Shown here one piece after another: positions 20,866 through 29,486 of a stretch of DNA of 64,000 nt. Origin of the DNA: Charina bottae (Eukaryota > Chordata > Lepidosauria > Squamata > Charinaidae). The notes below the pieces were generated by a model that searched no databases, was not told where the DNA came from, and saw nothing but the letters and a program-made list of their open reading frames with translations. The translations under genes and the position numbers were made by a program. The first letter of the stretch is position 1. The number at the start of each line of letters is the position of its first letter. The stretch spans positions 86,811,421 through 86,875,420 of the forward strand of contig JALMGJ010000005.1 in NCBI GenBank assembly GCA_023362775.1, in the 5' to 3' direction.

Positions 20866-21057
20866 CTGAGACAGAGGCTTGTACACCCCAAAGATCAAAC
20901 TCCAAAACACAAGAAAAGCAATGTAGTTTATGCAATCCAGTGCAGTGAGGAGTGCTCTGAACTCTACATTGGAGAAACCAAACAACCTTTGTACAGGAGG
21001 ATGGCCCAACACAGGAGAAGTAACACCACAGGACCAGAGTCAGCAGTTTACCAGCAG
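20866..21057 (+). mobile_element. Penelope-like element fragment, GIY-YIG endonuclease
   Basis: Plus-strand codons give LVHPKDQTPKHKKSNVVYAI, QCSEECSELYIGETKQPLYR and RMAQHRR. These are the linker and first half of the GIY-YIG nuclease of Penelope-like elements (VYAI..C..LYIGET corresponds to GIY...YIG). It lies head to head with the RT piece at 20736-20850, so this Penelope remnant is itself inverted internally. Confidence 0.85.
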
Positions 21058-21564
21058 CGTTGGTACTAATCTGGTAAGAGACGACGGGAGTCGGGGACAC
21101 CATTATTTCTAGACCATGCTGTAGCCTTAAAGGGACATGAGGTCGAGCCACCCCCATTTCTAAATCACCCAATTTATATTTTTTTAAGTTTATGTACCCT
21201 AAGAGAGACTCTCTACAGCAAGAAGAAGCAAACTCTCTTGGTGCTTATCGTTATTTAATGGATTAATTTTAACTTTTTTTCAACTTTGGCTTATTTCCCA
21301 TTTAAATATTAAGGAAGACCGAGAATAAATAATCATCTCCCCGCTATTATTTTTGTATCTAATTTGAAGGATTTAGCATTTTCCTACACGTTGAATCAGC
21401 CATTTTGATTTTTCAGTTTTTTGTTCACTTTCCTTGGGAGCCACAGCTGCTGGTCGACATACTTTCTCCTTCGTCAATTACTCTCGGAAGTCTTTCATTA
21501 ACCCATTAGCTCCTATCTGCGCTAGCCAAGTATTTAGAGAGCACTGTAATCTACTGCCTGAAAC

Positions 21565-21804
21565 ATGGAAGAGTTTAAGGAGATCTTCTCAGAGCTGCGT
21601 TCTGAGCTTCGTTGTGATTCCAAACAGATTTTTCATGACACCCTTCAAGCTATTCTGCAAGATGTTCAGGATATTGTAGAAAATATCAGTCTTAAAATGT
21701 GTCAGCTGGCTGAGGATGTTCTGGAAGAGGAAGAATTCAATCAAGATGGAGATGTTTTTACTGACAGTGAGATTGAAGTCTTTGAGGAAATGCCAGGTGT
21801 TTAG
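21565..21804 (+). CDS. 79-residue acidic coiled-coil ORF of the composite element
   Basis: It starts aacATGgaa and ends with TAG. Residues 1-60 are heptad-like and charged (FKEIFSELRSEL, DVQDIVENISLKM). The last 20 residues are strongly acidic (DVLEEEEFNQDGDVF). I do not recognise the family. Its position before the T-rich 3' UTR and poly(A) of an L1-mobilised element suggests an ORF1-like or remnant product. No RRM is visible. Confidence 0.4.
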   Translation: MEEFKEIFSELRSELRCDSKQIFHDTLQAILQDVQDIVENISLKMCQLAEDVLEEEEFNQDGDVFTDSEIEVFEEMPGV

Positions 21805-22089
21805 TGACTTTTATAATGTACCAATGGAATAATTTATAGAAATAATGTGATCTTGGTTTGATATAGAGTAAGGGATTGATTATGGAAATTGTTGTATATT
21901 CTTGTTGTTGATAGTCAGAAGTCATCTATTTATGTAATCTTCTAAAAAAATTTTTTCATCTTGTGTTTTTCTCACCTTTTTAATTTTTTTCCTTTTCTGT
22001 AGTTTTTTTTTTGTGCTTTTTTGTAGTTTTTATCTTTGCTTTAAACCTAATAAAATTCTTATTAAAAAAAAATAAAAGTGGTTGCCAAG

Positions 22090-22795
22090 TGGAAATAAAT
22101 CCAGAAACTTTTCTCTTATTAACACTGTTAATTTAGCCATTTGAGCCAAGTCCATTAGTTTAATAATCCAATCTTCCACTGTAGGTATTTGTGAAACTTT
22201 CCATCATTGTGCATATGAAAGTCTCGCTGCTGTAATCATATATAAAAGCAAAGTCCCATATTGTTTCTCAAGTTCCTTCTCCATCAAACCCAAGAGGAAC
22301 AGTTCTGGGTTTTTTTGTAAGTCCACTTTGAGGATCTTTTGAATAATAGCACATATTTGATCCCAAAGTTTTTTGGCCTTCTCACAGGTCCACCAAAGAT
22401 GATAAAAAGTTCCTTCACCCTGTAAACATTTCCAACAAACATTCGTTACACCATTATACATTGTTGACAACTTACCAGGGGATAAATACCAGTGATACAT
22501 CATTTAATAAAAATTCTCTTTTAAGTTGTAATTCAAAGTAAATTTCAAACCTTTGTTCCACATGTTTTCCCATTGCTCCAATATAATATTATATCCAAAG
22601 CTCTTAGCCCATTTAATCATACATTCTTTAACATGTTCATCTTCTAAATTAATCTGTAACAACAGTTTATACATCTTTGTAATAACATGTTCATCATTTG
22701 TACAGAGTTCCATTCCAAATCGAGTTGTTTCATTAGCAAATTTAAAGTTCTTTTTATCCACTTTAAAATGTTCTAACAGTTGCATATATGTAAAC
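22090..22795 (-). pseudogene. L1 ORF2 C-terminal region
   Basis: Two minus frames, 22785-22504 (KECMIKWAKSFGYNI, LEQWENMWNKGLKFT) and 22503-22204, form a continuous ORF2 C-terminus interrupted by a stop. The latter has NVCWKCLQGEGTFYHLWW and TCEKAKKLW, and ends LLLYMITAARLSYAQ. Upstream codons continue at 26735 after the RTE-like insertion. Confidence 0.88.
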
Positions 22796-22940
22796 TCGCT
22801 GGATCGTCACCTTGTTGTGGTGAGTGGGCTTGTGTGTTCCCAATGAACCCTGTGAGCGAAGCCGTCGGGAGTCATGTACTCCTGGCAGGGTCACCCATGG
22901 CGGTAAGGTCCAGGGGGAGGAACCAGACAAAGAACGATCC
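22794..22940 (+). ncRNA. Candidate HDV-like self-cleaving ribozyme, RTE-like LINE 5' end
   Basis: Helices fit the HDV topology. P1: actc 22794-22797 with gagt 22822-22825 (three outer pairs appear lost at the insertion junction). P2: ggatcgt 22801-22807 with acgatcc 22934-22940. P3: acc 22809-22811 with ggt 22819-22821, loop ttgttgt. P4: gttcc 22836-22840 with ggaac 22919-22923. J1/4 is 7 nt (cttgtgt) and J4/2 is 10 nt (cagacaaaga, carrying the C-AAA expected around the catalytic cytosine). Lengths match the BovB candidate exactly. HDV-like ribozymes are known at the 5' ends of R2 and some RTE elements. No folding program was run. Confidence 0.6.
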
Positions 22941-25900
22941 AAGAAAGTCCTCAACGGCAGAACAGGCGGAAGATAACAAGGTGTATTGTTACAACGGCTG
23001 CGAAGGCGGATGAAGGCTGCAGCAGACAAAAGGTCACCAATCGTCATGGTATCCATGCCATTGGATTAGAACCTTTTTCTGTGAAGGTTGTGTGCTGATC
23101 GTTGTGCACCGATCTCCACACATAAAACAAATTCACGCACAGGCGTCTTCCAACCACACCAAACCCAAAACAACCAAAAGTCCCATGGCGACTGACGAAT
23201 GGCAACGGGGGCAGGACTGTGAAATCCGGAAGCTCCTAGTCATGGACCAGCACATGGGCGGTGGATACGGATTCAGTCGCCCTGACTCAAGGATCGAGGC
23301 AGTTGAGTAGTTCGGCAGCTGTATCCATGACTGAGCAGCCCTATTTAGGATCCACTCTGCTCACCCCATATGGGGAGGGGGCTAGAAAAGGTGCCCTAAA
23401 CATAGTCTGCCTCATTTTCTCCCTGACTGGATTACCGCGACCAGTGGGGTCACCATCTAGCGGTCGTAAAAAACACATGAATTTTGGAACATGGAATATA
23501 CGGACACTGCAAGACAATATGGATAGTGAACGACCTGAACGTAGGACTGCCATTATTGCAAGGGAGCTGAGATGTTTTAATATTGATATAGCAGCACTCC
23601 AAGAAACTCGAAGAGCAGGAGAAGGACAGTTGAAGGAAGAAAAAGGAGGTTATACCTTCTTTTGGAAAGGACTGCCTGAACAAGAACGACGAATACATGG
23701 GGTAGGCTTTGCTATCAAAAACGACATTGTGAAGCTCTTGTCAGAAGTTCCCACTGGGATTAACGAACGACTCTCAACTCTGCGAATAAAACTCGCCAAA
23801 AACCAACAGGCAACTATCCTAAGTGCTTACGCACCAACACTAGATGCAGATGAGGATATCAAGGAAAAATTTTATACCCAGCTGGACACCATCTTATCAG
23901 AGATACCAAAGGAGGATAAAATTATCCTCCTGGGCGATTTCAATGCAAGAGTTGGGCGTGATTTTGATTTGTGGCCAGGGATCATTGGGAAAGAAGGAGT
24001 TGACAACAGCAACACAAATGGAATCTTACTTCTGACTAAATGTGCAGAGCATAACCTTGTCATTACTAACACACTCTTTCGCCAGAAAAATAAATTTAAA
24101 ACATCATGGAAGCACCCACGGTCGAAGCACTGGCATCTTTTAGATTATGTAATTGTCCGTGCTAGAGATCGCCGTGATGTACTTCTCACCAGAGCCATGA
24201 CGAGCGCCGATGACTGCTGGACAGACCATCGATTAATTCGATCCACGATGGCCATAAAGATTGTCCCTCATCGTAGGCTCCAAGGAAGAAAACCAAGGCG
24301 TAAAATGAATACACTGGCCCTTCAAGATCCTATTAAACGAGCTTGCTTTCAATCAACTCTCAAGGAACATCTGCCTATGGAACTTCCTGAAAATGTTGAG
24401 GAACACTGGATTAAATTGAAGACTTCTATTATTTCAGCCTGTGAACAAACTATCGGATACCAGACTAAGAGACATCAGGACTGGTTTGATGAGAACGATA
24501 GTGAGATTGAACATATTATTGACAAGAAAAGGAAAGCCTTCCAGATATGGCAAAAAGATATTAACTGTGCCGTTAAGAAAAAAATCTACGCCAGTGCAAA
24601 GGCAGAAGTCCAAAGAAGAACTAGAGAACTTAAGAACATATGGTGGATAAAAAAAGCCCAAGAAACCCAACATTTTGCAGATGCTCATGATGCACGGGGC
24701 TTTTTTAATGCCATAAAGGCCATCTATGGACCAACAAACCATGGTACAAATCCCTTACGCTCAGTAGATGGTGCTAAGCTTCTAAAGGACAAAGAGTCTA
24801 TTGCACTGCGCTGGAAAGAGCATTACTACAATCTCCTTAATCGTCACTCTACTGTGGCTGATGAAGTCTTCTTGCAAATCCCGCAAAAACAAATAAGAAA
24901 TGAGCTTGCAGTACCCCCTAGTTTGGAGGAAGTCAGTAAAGCCACTAAACAAATGAAAAATAACAAAGCTAGTGGACCTGATGGGATTCCTGCTGAAGTC
25001 TTTAAAGAAGGCGGGCCTGAACTTACACAACAACTTCATAAGCTCATCGAAAAAATCTGGATGAGGGAGGCGATTCCAGCAGACTTTAGGGATGCCATAA
25101 TTATCACTCTCTTTAAAAAGGGTGATAGAACAGACTGTGGAAACTATCGAGGCATCTCCCTTCTAGCCACAGCAGGCAAAATCCTGGCAAAGATCATTGC
25201 AAACCGTCTCCTATCTGTATCAGAAGACATCCTCCCTGAAACGCAAAATGGCTTCCGCCCTTCCAGGGGAACAGTGGATATGATCTTCACTGCACGACAG
25301 CTTCAAGAAAAATGCAAGGAGCAAAACCGCCCTCTGTACATGGCGTTTATTGATCTGACTAAAGCTTTTGATACTGTAAATCGTACTGCTCTCTGGACCA
25401 TCCTTCTGAAAATCGGATGCCCTGATAAATTTGTGAACATCTTGCGATTACTCCATGACGACATGATGGCAACAATCCTGAATAACAATGGCTCTCAAAG
25501 CGATCCATTTAAAGTGGAATCCGGCGTTAAACAGGGATGTGTTATTGCTCCAACCTTATTCGCTATCTTCATCGCTATGATTATGCACCTTGTTGAAGAG
25601 AAACTTCCTACTGGTGTAGAAATTATATATCGAACAGATGGAAAGCTTTTTAATCTTAGTAGGCTGAAAGCAAAAAATAAGGTAATTGCAACTTCTGTTA
25701 TAGAACTTCAGTATGCTGATGATAACGTAGTCTGTGCACACTCCGAGGAAGATCTTCAAACTATCCTAAACATCTTTGCAGAAGCATATGAAAAACTCGG
25801 CCTCTCGATTAACATTAAAAAAACCAAAGTGCTTTACCAGCAAGTTCGAACCAATCCCTCTGCAGCGCCATCAATCCAGCTTAAAGGTGTGTCACTAGAA

Positions 25901-26726
25901 AATGTCGATCACTTTTCTTATCTCGGCAGCCATCTATCTACAAAAGCCGACATCGACGCTGAAATTCAGCATCGCCTGAGCTCTGCGAGTGTAGCTTTCT
26001 CCCGAATGAAGCGTAGAGTGTTTGAGGATCGGGACATTCGCAGGGAGACCAAAATGCTTGTTTACAAAGCCATTGTACTACCAACCCTTCTGTACGCCTG
26101 TGAAACATGGACCCTCTACAAACGCCACCTCCAACTTCTTGAAAGATTCCATCAACGCTGCCTCCGAAAAATTCTGCAAATTACTTGGGAAGATAGGCGG
26201 ACTAATGTTAGCGTATTAGAAGAAGCGAAAACCACCAGCATTGAAACAATGATCATCCAACATCAACTTCGCTGGACCGGTCATGTTGTTCGAATGCCTG
26301 ACCATCGTCTTCCAAAGCAGCTACTTTACTCCCAACTTAAGAATGGAAAACGGAATATTGGTGGACAGCAAAAGAGATTCAAAGATACTCTCAAAGTTAA
26401 TTTAAAAAAATGTAATATCAGCATTGAGAACTGGGAAGCCCTAACTCATGAGCGTTTCAATTGGAGGTCATCCTTTATTAATGGCGCTATGGACTTTGAA
26501 GAAACACGAGTACAGGGCGAAAAGGATAAAAGAGCTAAAAGGAAGGCACGTCAGGCAGACCCTCATCATGACCGTCTCCCACCCGGAAACCTATGCCCTC
26601 ATTGTGGGAGGTTGTGCGGATCCAAAATTGGCCTTTACAGCCACTTACGGATCCACCGTTAAAATTTTACCTTTGGAAGACAATCTTACTCGGCTACGAG
26701 TGATCGCCAATGAATGATGATAAAAA
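22796..26726 (+). mobile_element. Full-length RTE-like LINE with TSD
   Basis: A 3.93-kb plus-strand element inserted in L1 ORF2, flanked by the 8-bp duplication atgtaaac (22788-22795 and 26727-26734). The 5' UTR (22796-23326) begins with a candidate HDV-like ribozyme. One long ORF follows, then a 64-nt 3' UTR with ttttacctttggaagacaat and a (GATGAT)-like tail. Fragments of the same family lie at 5715-5916 and 62250-62442. The clade is inferred: gene order (endonuclease, RT, C2H2 finger, no RNase H) and the shared 5' fold point to RTE/RTEX; a Vingi-like assignment cannot be excluded. Confidence 0.92.
23261..26662 (+). CDS. RTE-like LINE polyprotein (endonuclease, RT, C2H2 finger), intact
   Basis: The 1133-codon frame opens at a GTG; the likely start is the in-frame ATG at 23327. 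The endonuclease (about residues 72-340) shows NFGTWNIRTL, DIAALQETR, AYAPT, ILLGDFNARVG, HLLDYVIVR and CWTDHRLI (TDH instead of the commoner SDH). RT (about 560-900) shows NNKASGPDGIPAEVFKEG, GNYRGISLLATAGKILAKI, QNGFRPSRGTVDMI, FIDLTKAFDTVN, GVKQGCVIAPTLFAIF and LQYADDNVV (YADD 818-821). A ~200-residue C-terminal region ends in a basic stretch (KDKRAKRKARQADPHHDR) and a C-x2-C-x12-H-x3-H finger. No stop or frameshift was seen and all catalytic residues are present, so the protein may be functional. The finger probably binds nucleic acid. Confidence 0.93.
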   Translation: MDTDSVALTQGSRQLSSSAAVSMTEQPYLGSTLLTPYGEGARKGALNIVCLIFSLTGLPRPVGSPSSGRKKHMNFGTWNIRTLQDNMDSERPERRTAIIARELRCFNIDIAALQETRRAGEGQLKEEKGGYTFFWKGLPEQERRIHGVGFAIKNDIVKLLSEVPTGINERLSTLRIKLAKNQQATILSAYAPTLDADEDIKEKFYTQLDTILSEIPKEDKIILLGDFNARVGRDFDLWPGIIGKEGVDNSNTNGILLLTKCAEHNLVITNTLFRQKNKFKTSWKHPRSKHWHLLDYVIVRARDRRDVLLTRAMTSADDCWTDHRLIRSTMAIKIVPHRRLQGRKPRRKMNTLALQDPIKRACFQSTLKEHLPMELPENVEEHWIKLKTSIISACEQTIGYQTKRHQDWFDENDSEIEHIIDKKRKAFQIWQKDINCAVKKKIYASAKAEVQRRTRELKNIWWIKKAQETQHFADAHDARGFFNAIKAIYGPTNHGTNPLRSVDGAKLLKDKESIALRWKEHYYNLLNRHSTVADEVFLQIPQKQIRNELAVPPSLEEVSKATKQMKNNKASGPDGIPAEVFKEGGPELTQQLHKLIEKIWMREAIPADFRDAIIITLFKKGDRTDCGNYRGISLLATAGKILAKIIANRLLSVSEDILPETQNGFRPSRGTVDMIFTARQLQEKCKEQNRPLYMAFIDLTKAFDTVNRTALWTILLKIGCPDKFVNILRLLHDDMMATILNNNGSQSDPFKVESGVKQGCVIAPTLFAIFIAMIMHLVEEKLPTGVEIIYRTDGKLFNLSRLKAKNKVIATSVIELQYADDNVVCAHSEEDLQTILNIFAEAYEKLGLSINIKKTKVLYQQVRTNPSAAPSIQLKGVSLENVDHFSYLGSHLSTKADIDAEIQHRLSSASVAFSRMKRRVFEDRDIRRETKMLVYKAIVLPTLLYACETWTLYKRHLQLLERFHQRCLRKILQITWEDRRTNVSVLEEAKTTSIETMIIQHQLRWTGHVVRMPDHRLPKQLLYSQLKNGKRNIGGQQKRFKDTLKVNLKKCNISIENWEALTHERFNWRSSFINGAMDFEETRVQGEKDKRAKRKARQADPHHDRLPPGNLCPHCGRLCGSKIGLYSHLRIHR

Positions 26727-27074
26727 ATGTAAACCAGTGATATGTAAAACCTTCCAATTCTAACATTTCCCTTGTTTTAAATTTCAGTTCACCCTCTTCA
26801 AAGTTTAACAAATCTTTACAATTTAACCAACTTGTTCCTCCCACATTTTCTCATCTAAGAAATGCTTCTTGAGGTGATAACCATAATGGTACATTGGGAG
26901 ACAATCTTACCTTATATTTGTTCCAAACCTTCAGTATGGCACTCCTAACAAAGTGATTTTAAAAATCCTTATGAACTTTAACTTTATCATACCACAAATA
27001 GGCATGCCACCCAAATCTCAGTTCATGTCCTTCAAGTTGTAATAAATTCCTGTTCTTCAAAGTTATCCATCCCC
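26727..27074 (-). pseudogene. L1 ORF2 remnant upstream of the RTE-like insertion
   Basis: Minus-strand sequence continues the L1 of 22090-22795 towards its 5' end. Matching codons include the ITGLHMQLLEHF join across the RTE target site and, near 27000, GHELRFGWHAYLWYDK. Indels destroy the frame. It ends at the target duplication 27075-27087. Confidence 0.85.
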
Positions 27075-27087
27075 GTCTGGTCCATCT

Positions 27088-27885
27088 TTGTTCACTTCTG
27101 TGATCCCCAACTGATCCATGATCTCAACTGATGCATTGGTCTCTTTATACTTCCCTGATTATGCTTCTTTGCTTCCCTAAAAATTATCTGCTGTAACATC
27201 TTTAGTTACTTGCAAGAAGGCCAACATTCTGCTAATCTCACTGGGAAATCTGTCTATTTATCTATCTGTTTATATCACTTGCATGTCACTCTTTTTCAAG
27301 GACTTCAGGGTGGTATATGGTGTATATTGTACATATAATATTAAAACTGTTTGATCAGGGTCTATGTGTATCCTGTTAATAAAGCATTTACTTAAGAGAA
27401 GCAACAGCAGAAATATTTGTTAATGTTGACTATTGGCATCTTGTATTCCAATTATAATGATTTATTTGCATGTCCAAAAAGAACCAGTCAAGAAGCAAAG
27501 CAGGGATACTGAATATCATTCAGAAACTGATTAGACTGTTAGTATCTAGGTTTCTACTGCTTTCAATTCACTAATTTATGGCTGGGTTCTGACAACATGT
27601 TAAGCTAAGATAAAATAAGGTTGGGGAATTTGAAGTTTGGCATACTGTAGGAAATCAATTGTTTTAACATGTTATGTGAACTGAGCCATGATGTTAAAAA
27701 CAGTACCTTATTTCCTTGTGGATAGTGTGTAACATGAACAGCAATTGCATTTTATTAAGCCAGGTTTACAGTTTGGTATGTCGGACAAAGACAACCATGT
27801 AATGATTCCAGTAATGTGTAAGGAGTGAAAAATCAGAGTGGGGCTTTTACAGGTCTTGATGTTAGCCTTCTATTACCTGACAATG
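27088..27885. other. Unique sequence, nothing recognised
   Basis: AT-rich, with no long frame and no repeat ends. Confidence 0.4.
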
Positions 27886-27886
27886 C

Positions 27887-27917
<31 letters not shown>

Positions 27918-28030
27918 ATGTGCTATCAAGTCATGCTGACTCTTGACAACCAGAAAGACATATTTTCTCCATGACATTCTGTCCCTAACCTGGTTTTTCA
28001 GGTCTTCCAACAGTGTACCTGTCAGGAGTT
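27886..28030 (-). mobile_element. Unclassified SINE/RTE-tail repeat with (TGAT)n
   Basis: A (TGAT)n run (27886-27917) is followed by tgctatcaagtcatgctgac, tcttgacaacc and tttctccatgacattctgtc. Similar interspersed sequences with an (ATCA)n end are common in squamate genomes. The assignment rests on memory of that pattern and is tentative. Confidence 0.45.
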
Positions 28031-28264
28031 AGCATCCTTCCAGCATAAGGGATAAGTGTATGAGAGATGGGTTTTGTAGTATTTGTATTAGCAGTCCTGT
28101 AATAGTATCTGAGCATGGGAGAAGCATGATTGCTGAGAGGCCTGAGCACCTTCAAGGTCAGCATGGCTGGCTTATCAGTGTTTGTTAGCAGGGAATGTGG
28201 GAAAGGGAGTAGAAAACCATTAGAAAGTAGAAGGGAATTTTACTGCTAGCTAGGCTTAGCGAGA

Positions 28265-28601
28265 AGGTGGCATGGTGGCTCAGCGGGTAAGATGCCAGGC
28301 TTGTCGATCAGAAGATCGCAAGTTCGGAGGTTTGAATCCCTAGCCCCGTGTGACGGAGTGAGCTCCCGCACTCATCCCAGCTCTTGCCAACCTAGCAATT
28401 CGAAAGCATGCAAATGCAAGTAGATTAATAGGTACCACTTCGGTGGGTAGGTAACAGTGTTCCGTGTGCATCATGCTGGCCACATGACCGTGGAAGCATC
28501 TTCAGACAACGCTGGCTCTTCGGCTAACAAACGGAGATGAGCACCGGCCCCTAGAGTCGGACACGACTGCACAAATGTGCGGGGGGAACCTTTACCTTTA
28601 C
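28265..28601 (+). mobile_element. Complete tRNA-derived SINE with BovB-like tail
   Basis: A 337-bp plus-strand SINE with a 15-bp exact duplication, ctaggcttagcgaga (28250-28264 and 28602-28616). The tRNA-like head has A box gtggctcagcgggtaag and B box around ggtttgaatcc. The body includes gcatgcaaatgcaag (an ATGCAAAT octamer). The 3' part, gagtcggacacgactgcac, matches the BovB 3' end at 29.36 kb (gagtcggacacgact), so mobilisation by BovB is likely. Confidence 0.92.
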
Positions 28602-28865
28602 CTAGGCTTAGCGAGAGGGGGGATTTTGCTTTTAGAAGTTGTGCAGCCTTTAGGGAGGGATTAGAGAAACTGTGGGATTTTATTTTAGTGTTTTCATGCG
28701 GTTTCCTTCAGACTGAACTTTGAATGGGATTGAGCATCTGTATTAATAAAGTACTCTTCTACTTCACCTGATGGCATGTAATTGAGAGTTCTTGGATTAA
28801 TAACTGTGTGCCAGTTCATCATAGCACCCATCGCCATTGTAACTGTGCCCATCCACCTTGCTGCT

Positions 28866-29240
28866 AGTCATCTTCTTTTCTTTCCTTCCATATTTTCCAG
28901 CATCAGAGCCTTCTCAAGAGAGCTAGGTCTTTGCTTAATGTATCCGAAGTAGGATAATTTCAGCCTGTTCATTTGTGCCTTGAGTGAGAACTTTGGGTTG
29001 ATTTGTTGGATGATCAATTTGTTTGCTTTCTTGGCTGTCCATGGTGTTCTCAGGAGTCTCCTCCAACCCCAAGTTTCAAAAGCATCAATACTCCTTCTAT
29101 CCTGTTTCTTCAAAGTCCAACTTCTGCTTCCGTAGAGTGTCACAGGGAATACTATTGCTCGTACTATTCTGATCTTTGTAGGTATAGACACATCACGGCA
29201 TGCATAATGATTATTGGAACTAACTGCCATTTAACAATTG
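28866..29240 (-). mobile_element. Old BovB/RTE-clade fragment (RT C-terminal region)
   Basis: The minus frame 29230-28868 encodes SIPTKIRIVRAIVFPVTLYG, SRSWTLKKQDRRSIDAFE and TWGWRRLLRTPWTAKKAN. This aligns with the region after the RT palm in the neighbouring BovB (KVRIVKAMVFPVAMYGCES) but is clearly diverged, so it is an older subfamily. It is truncated at both ends. Confidence 0.85.
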
Positions 29241-29486
29241 TAAGGCAAAATTGAACACTGAAGATATTCACTTTCTTATGAGAGAATCATAAGTTTCAGA
29301 TGTCTCTAGAGAACTTTACCTCATCTTGTTCAATATTCATGTGCTTTGTTGTTGTTCAGTCGTTTAGTCGTGTCCGACTCTTCGTGACCTCATGGACCAT
29401 AGTACGCCAGGCCCTCCTGTCCTCCACTGTCTCTCGGAGTTTACTCAAATTCATGTTCATTACATCGGTGATGCTATCTAACCATC

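Larger units (their letters stand above)
20460..22073 (+). mobile_element. Composite, non-autonomous poly(A) retroelement
   Basis: It is a plus-strand insertion flanked by an exact 16-bp duplication, aaaagtggttgccaag (20444-20459 and 22074-22089), ending in ctaataaaattcttatt and A8. These are L1-machinery hallmarks. Its start (gtggacatggccgactgaac) resembles the YY1-bearing 5' end of vertebrate L1. Inside are, in order: unassigned sequence (20460-20637); a ~98-bp near-copy of the surrounding L1 (20638-20735); an inverted Penelope RT piece (20736-20850); a Penelope GIY-YIG piece (20866-21057); unassigned sequence (21058-21560); a 79-codon acidic ORF (21565-21804); and a T-rich 3' UTR. I do not recognise it as a known family; HAL1-like or SVA-like composites are the nearest concepts. 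Confidence 0.8.
20138..27074 (-). mobile_element. 5'-truncated L1 LINE hosting two nested insertions
   Basis: The L1 tail (T/A runs at 20139-20159) follows the target duplication gtctggtccatct at 20125-20137; its partner lies at 27075-27087. L1 sequence occupies 20138-20459, 22090-22795 and 26727-27074, all on the minus strand. It codes for the C-terminal third of ORF2 up to RFGWHAYLWYDK-type residues near the 5' break. The composite element 20460-22073 and the RTE-like LINE 22796-26726 entered afterwards, each with its own duplication. This L1 family differs from the one at 10.6 kb. Confidence 0.9.

Noticed and set aside
26590..26662. Host C2H2 zinc-finger gene
   Set aside because: The finger is the C-terminus of the RTE-like LINE polyprotein; the same sequence recurs in the LINE fragment at 5.7 kb.
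28265..28340. Functional tRNA gene
   Set aside because: The tRNA-like head with A and B boxes is part of a 337-bp SINE with target duplications; the same holds for the other SINE heads.
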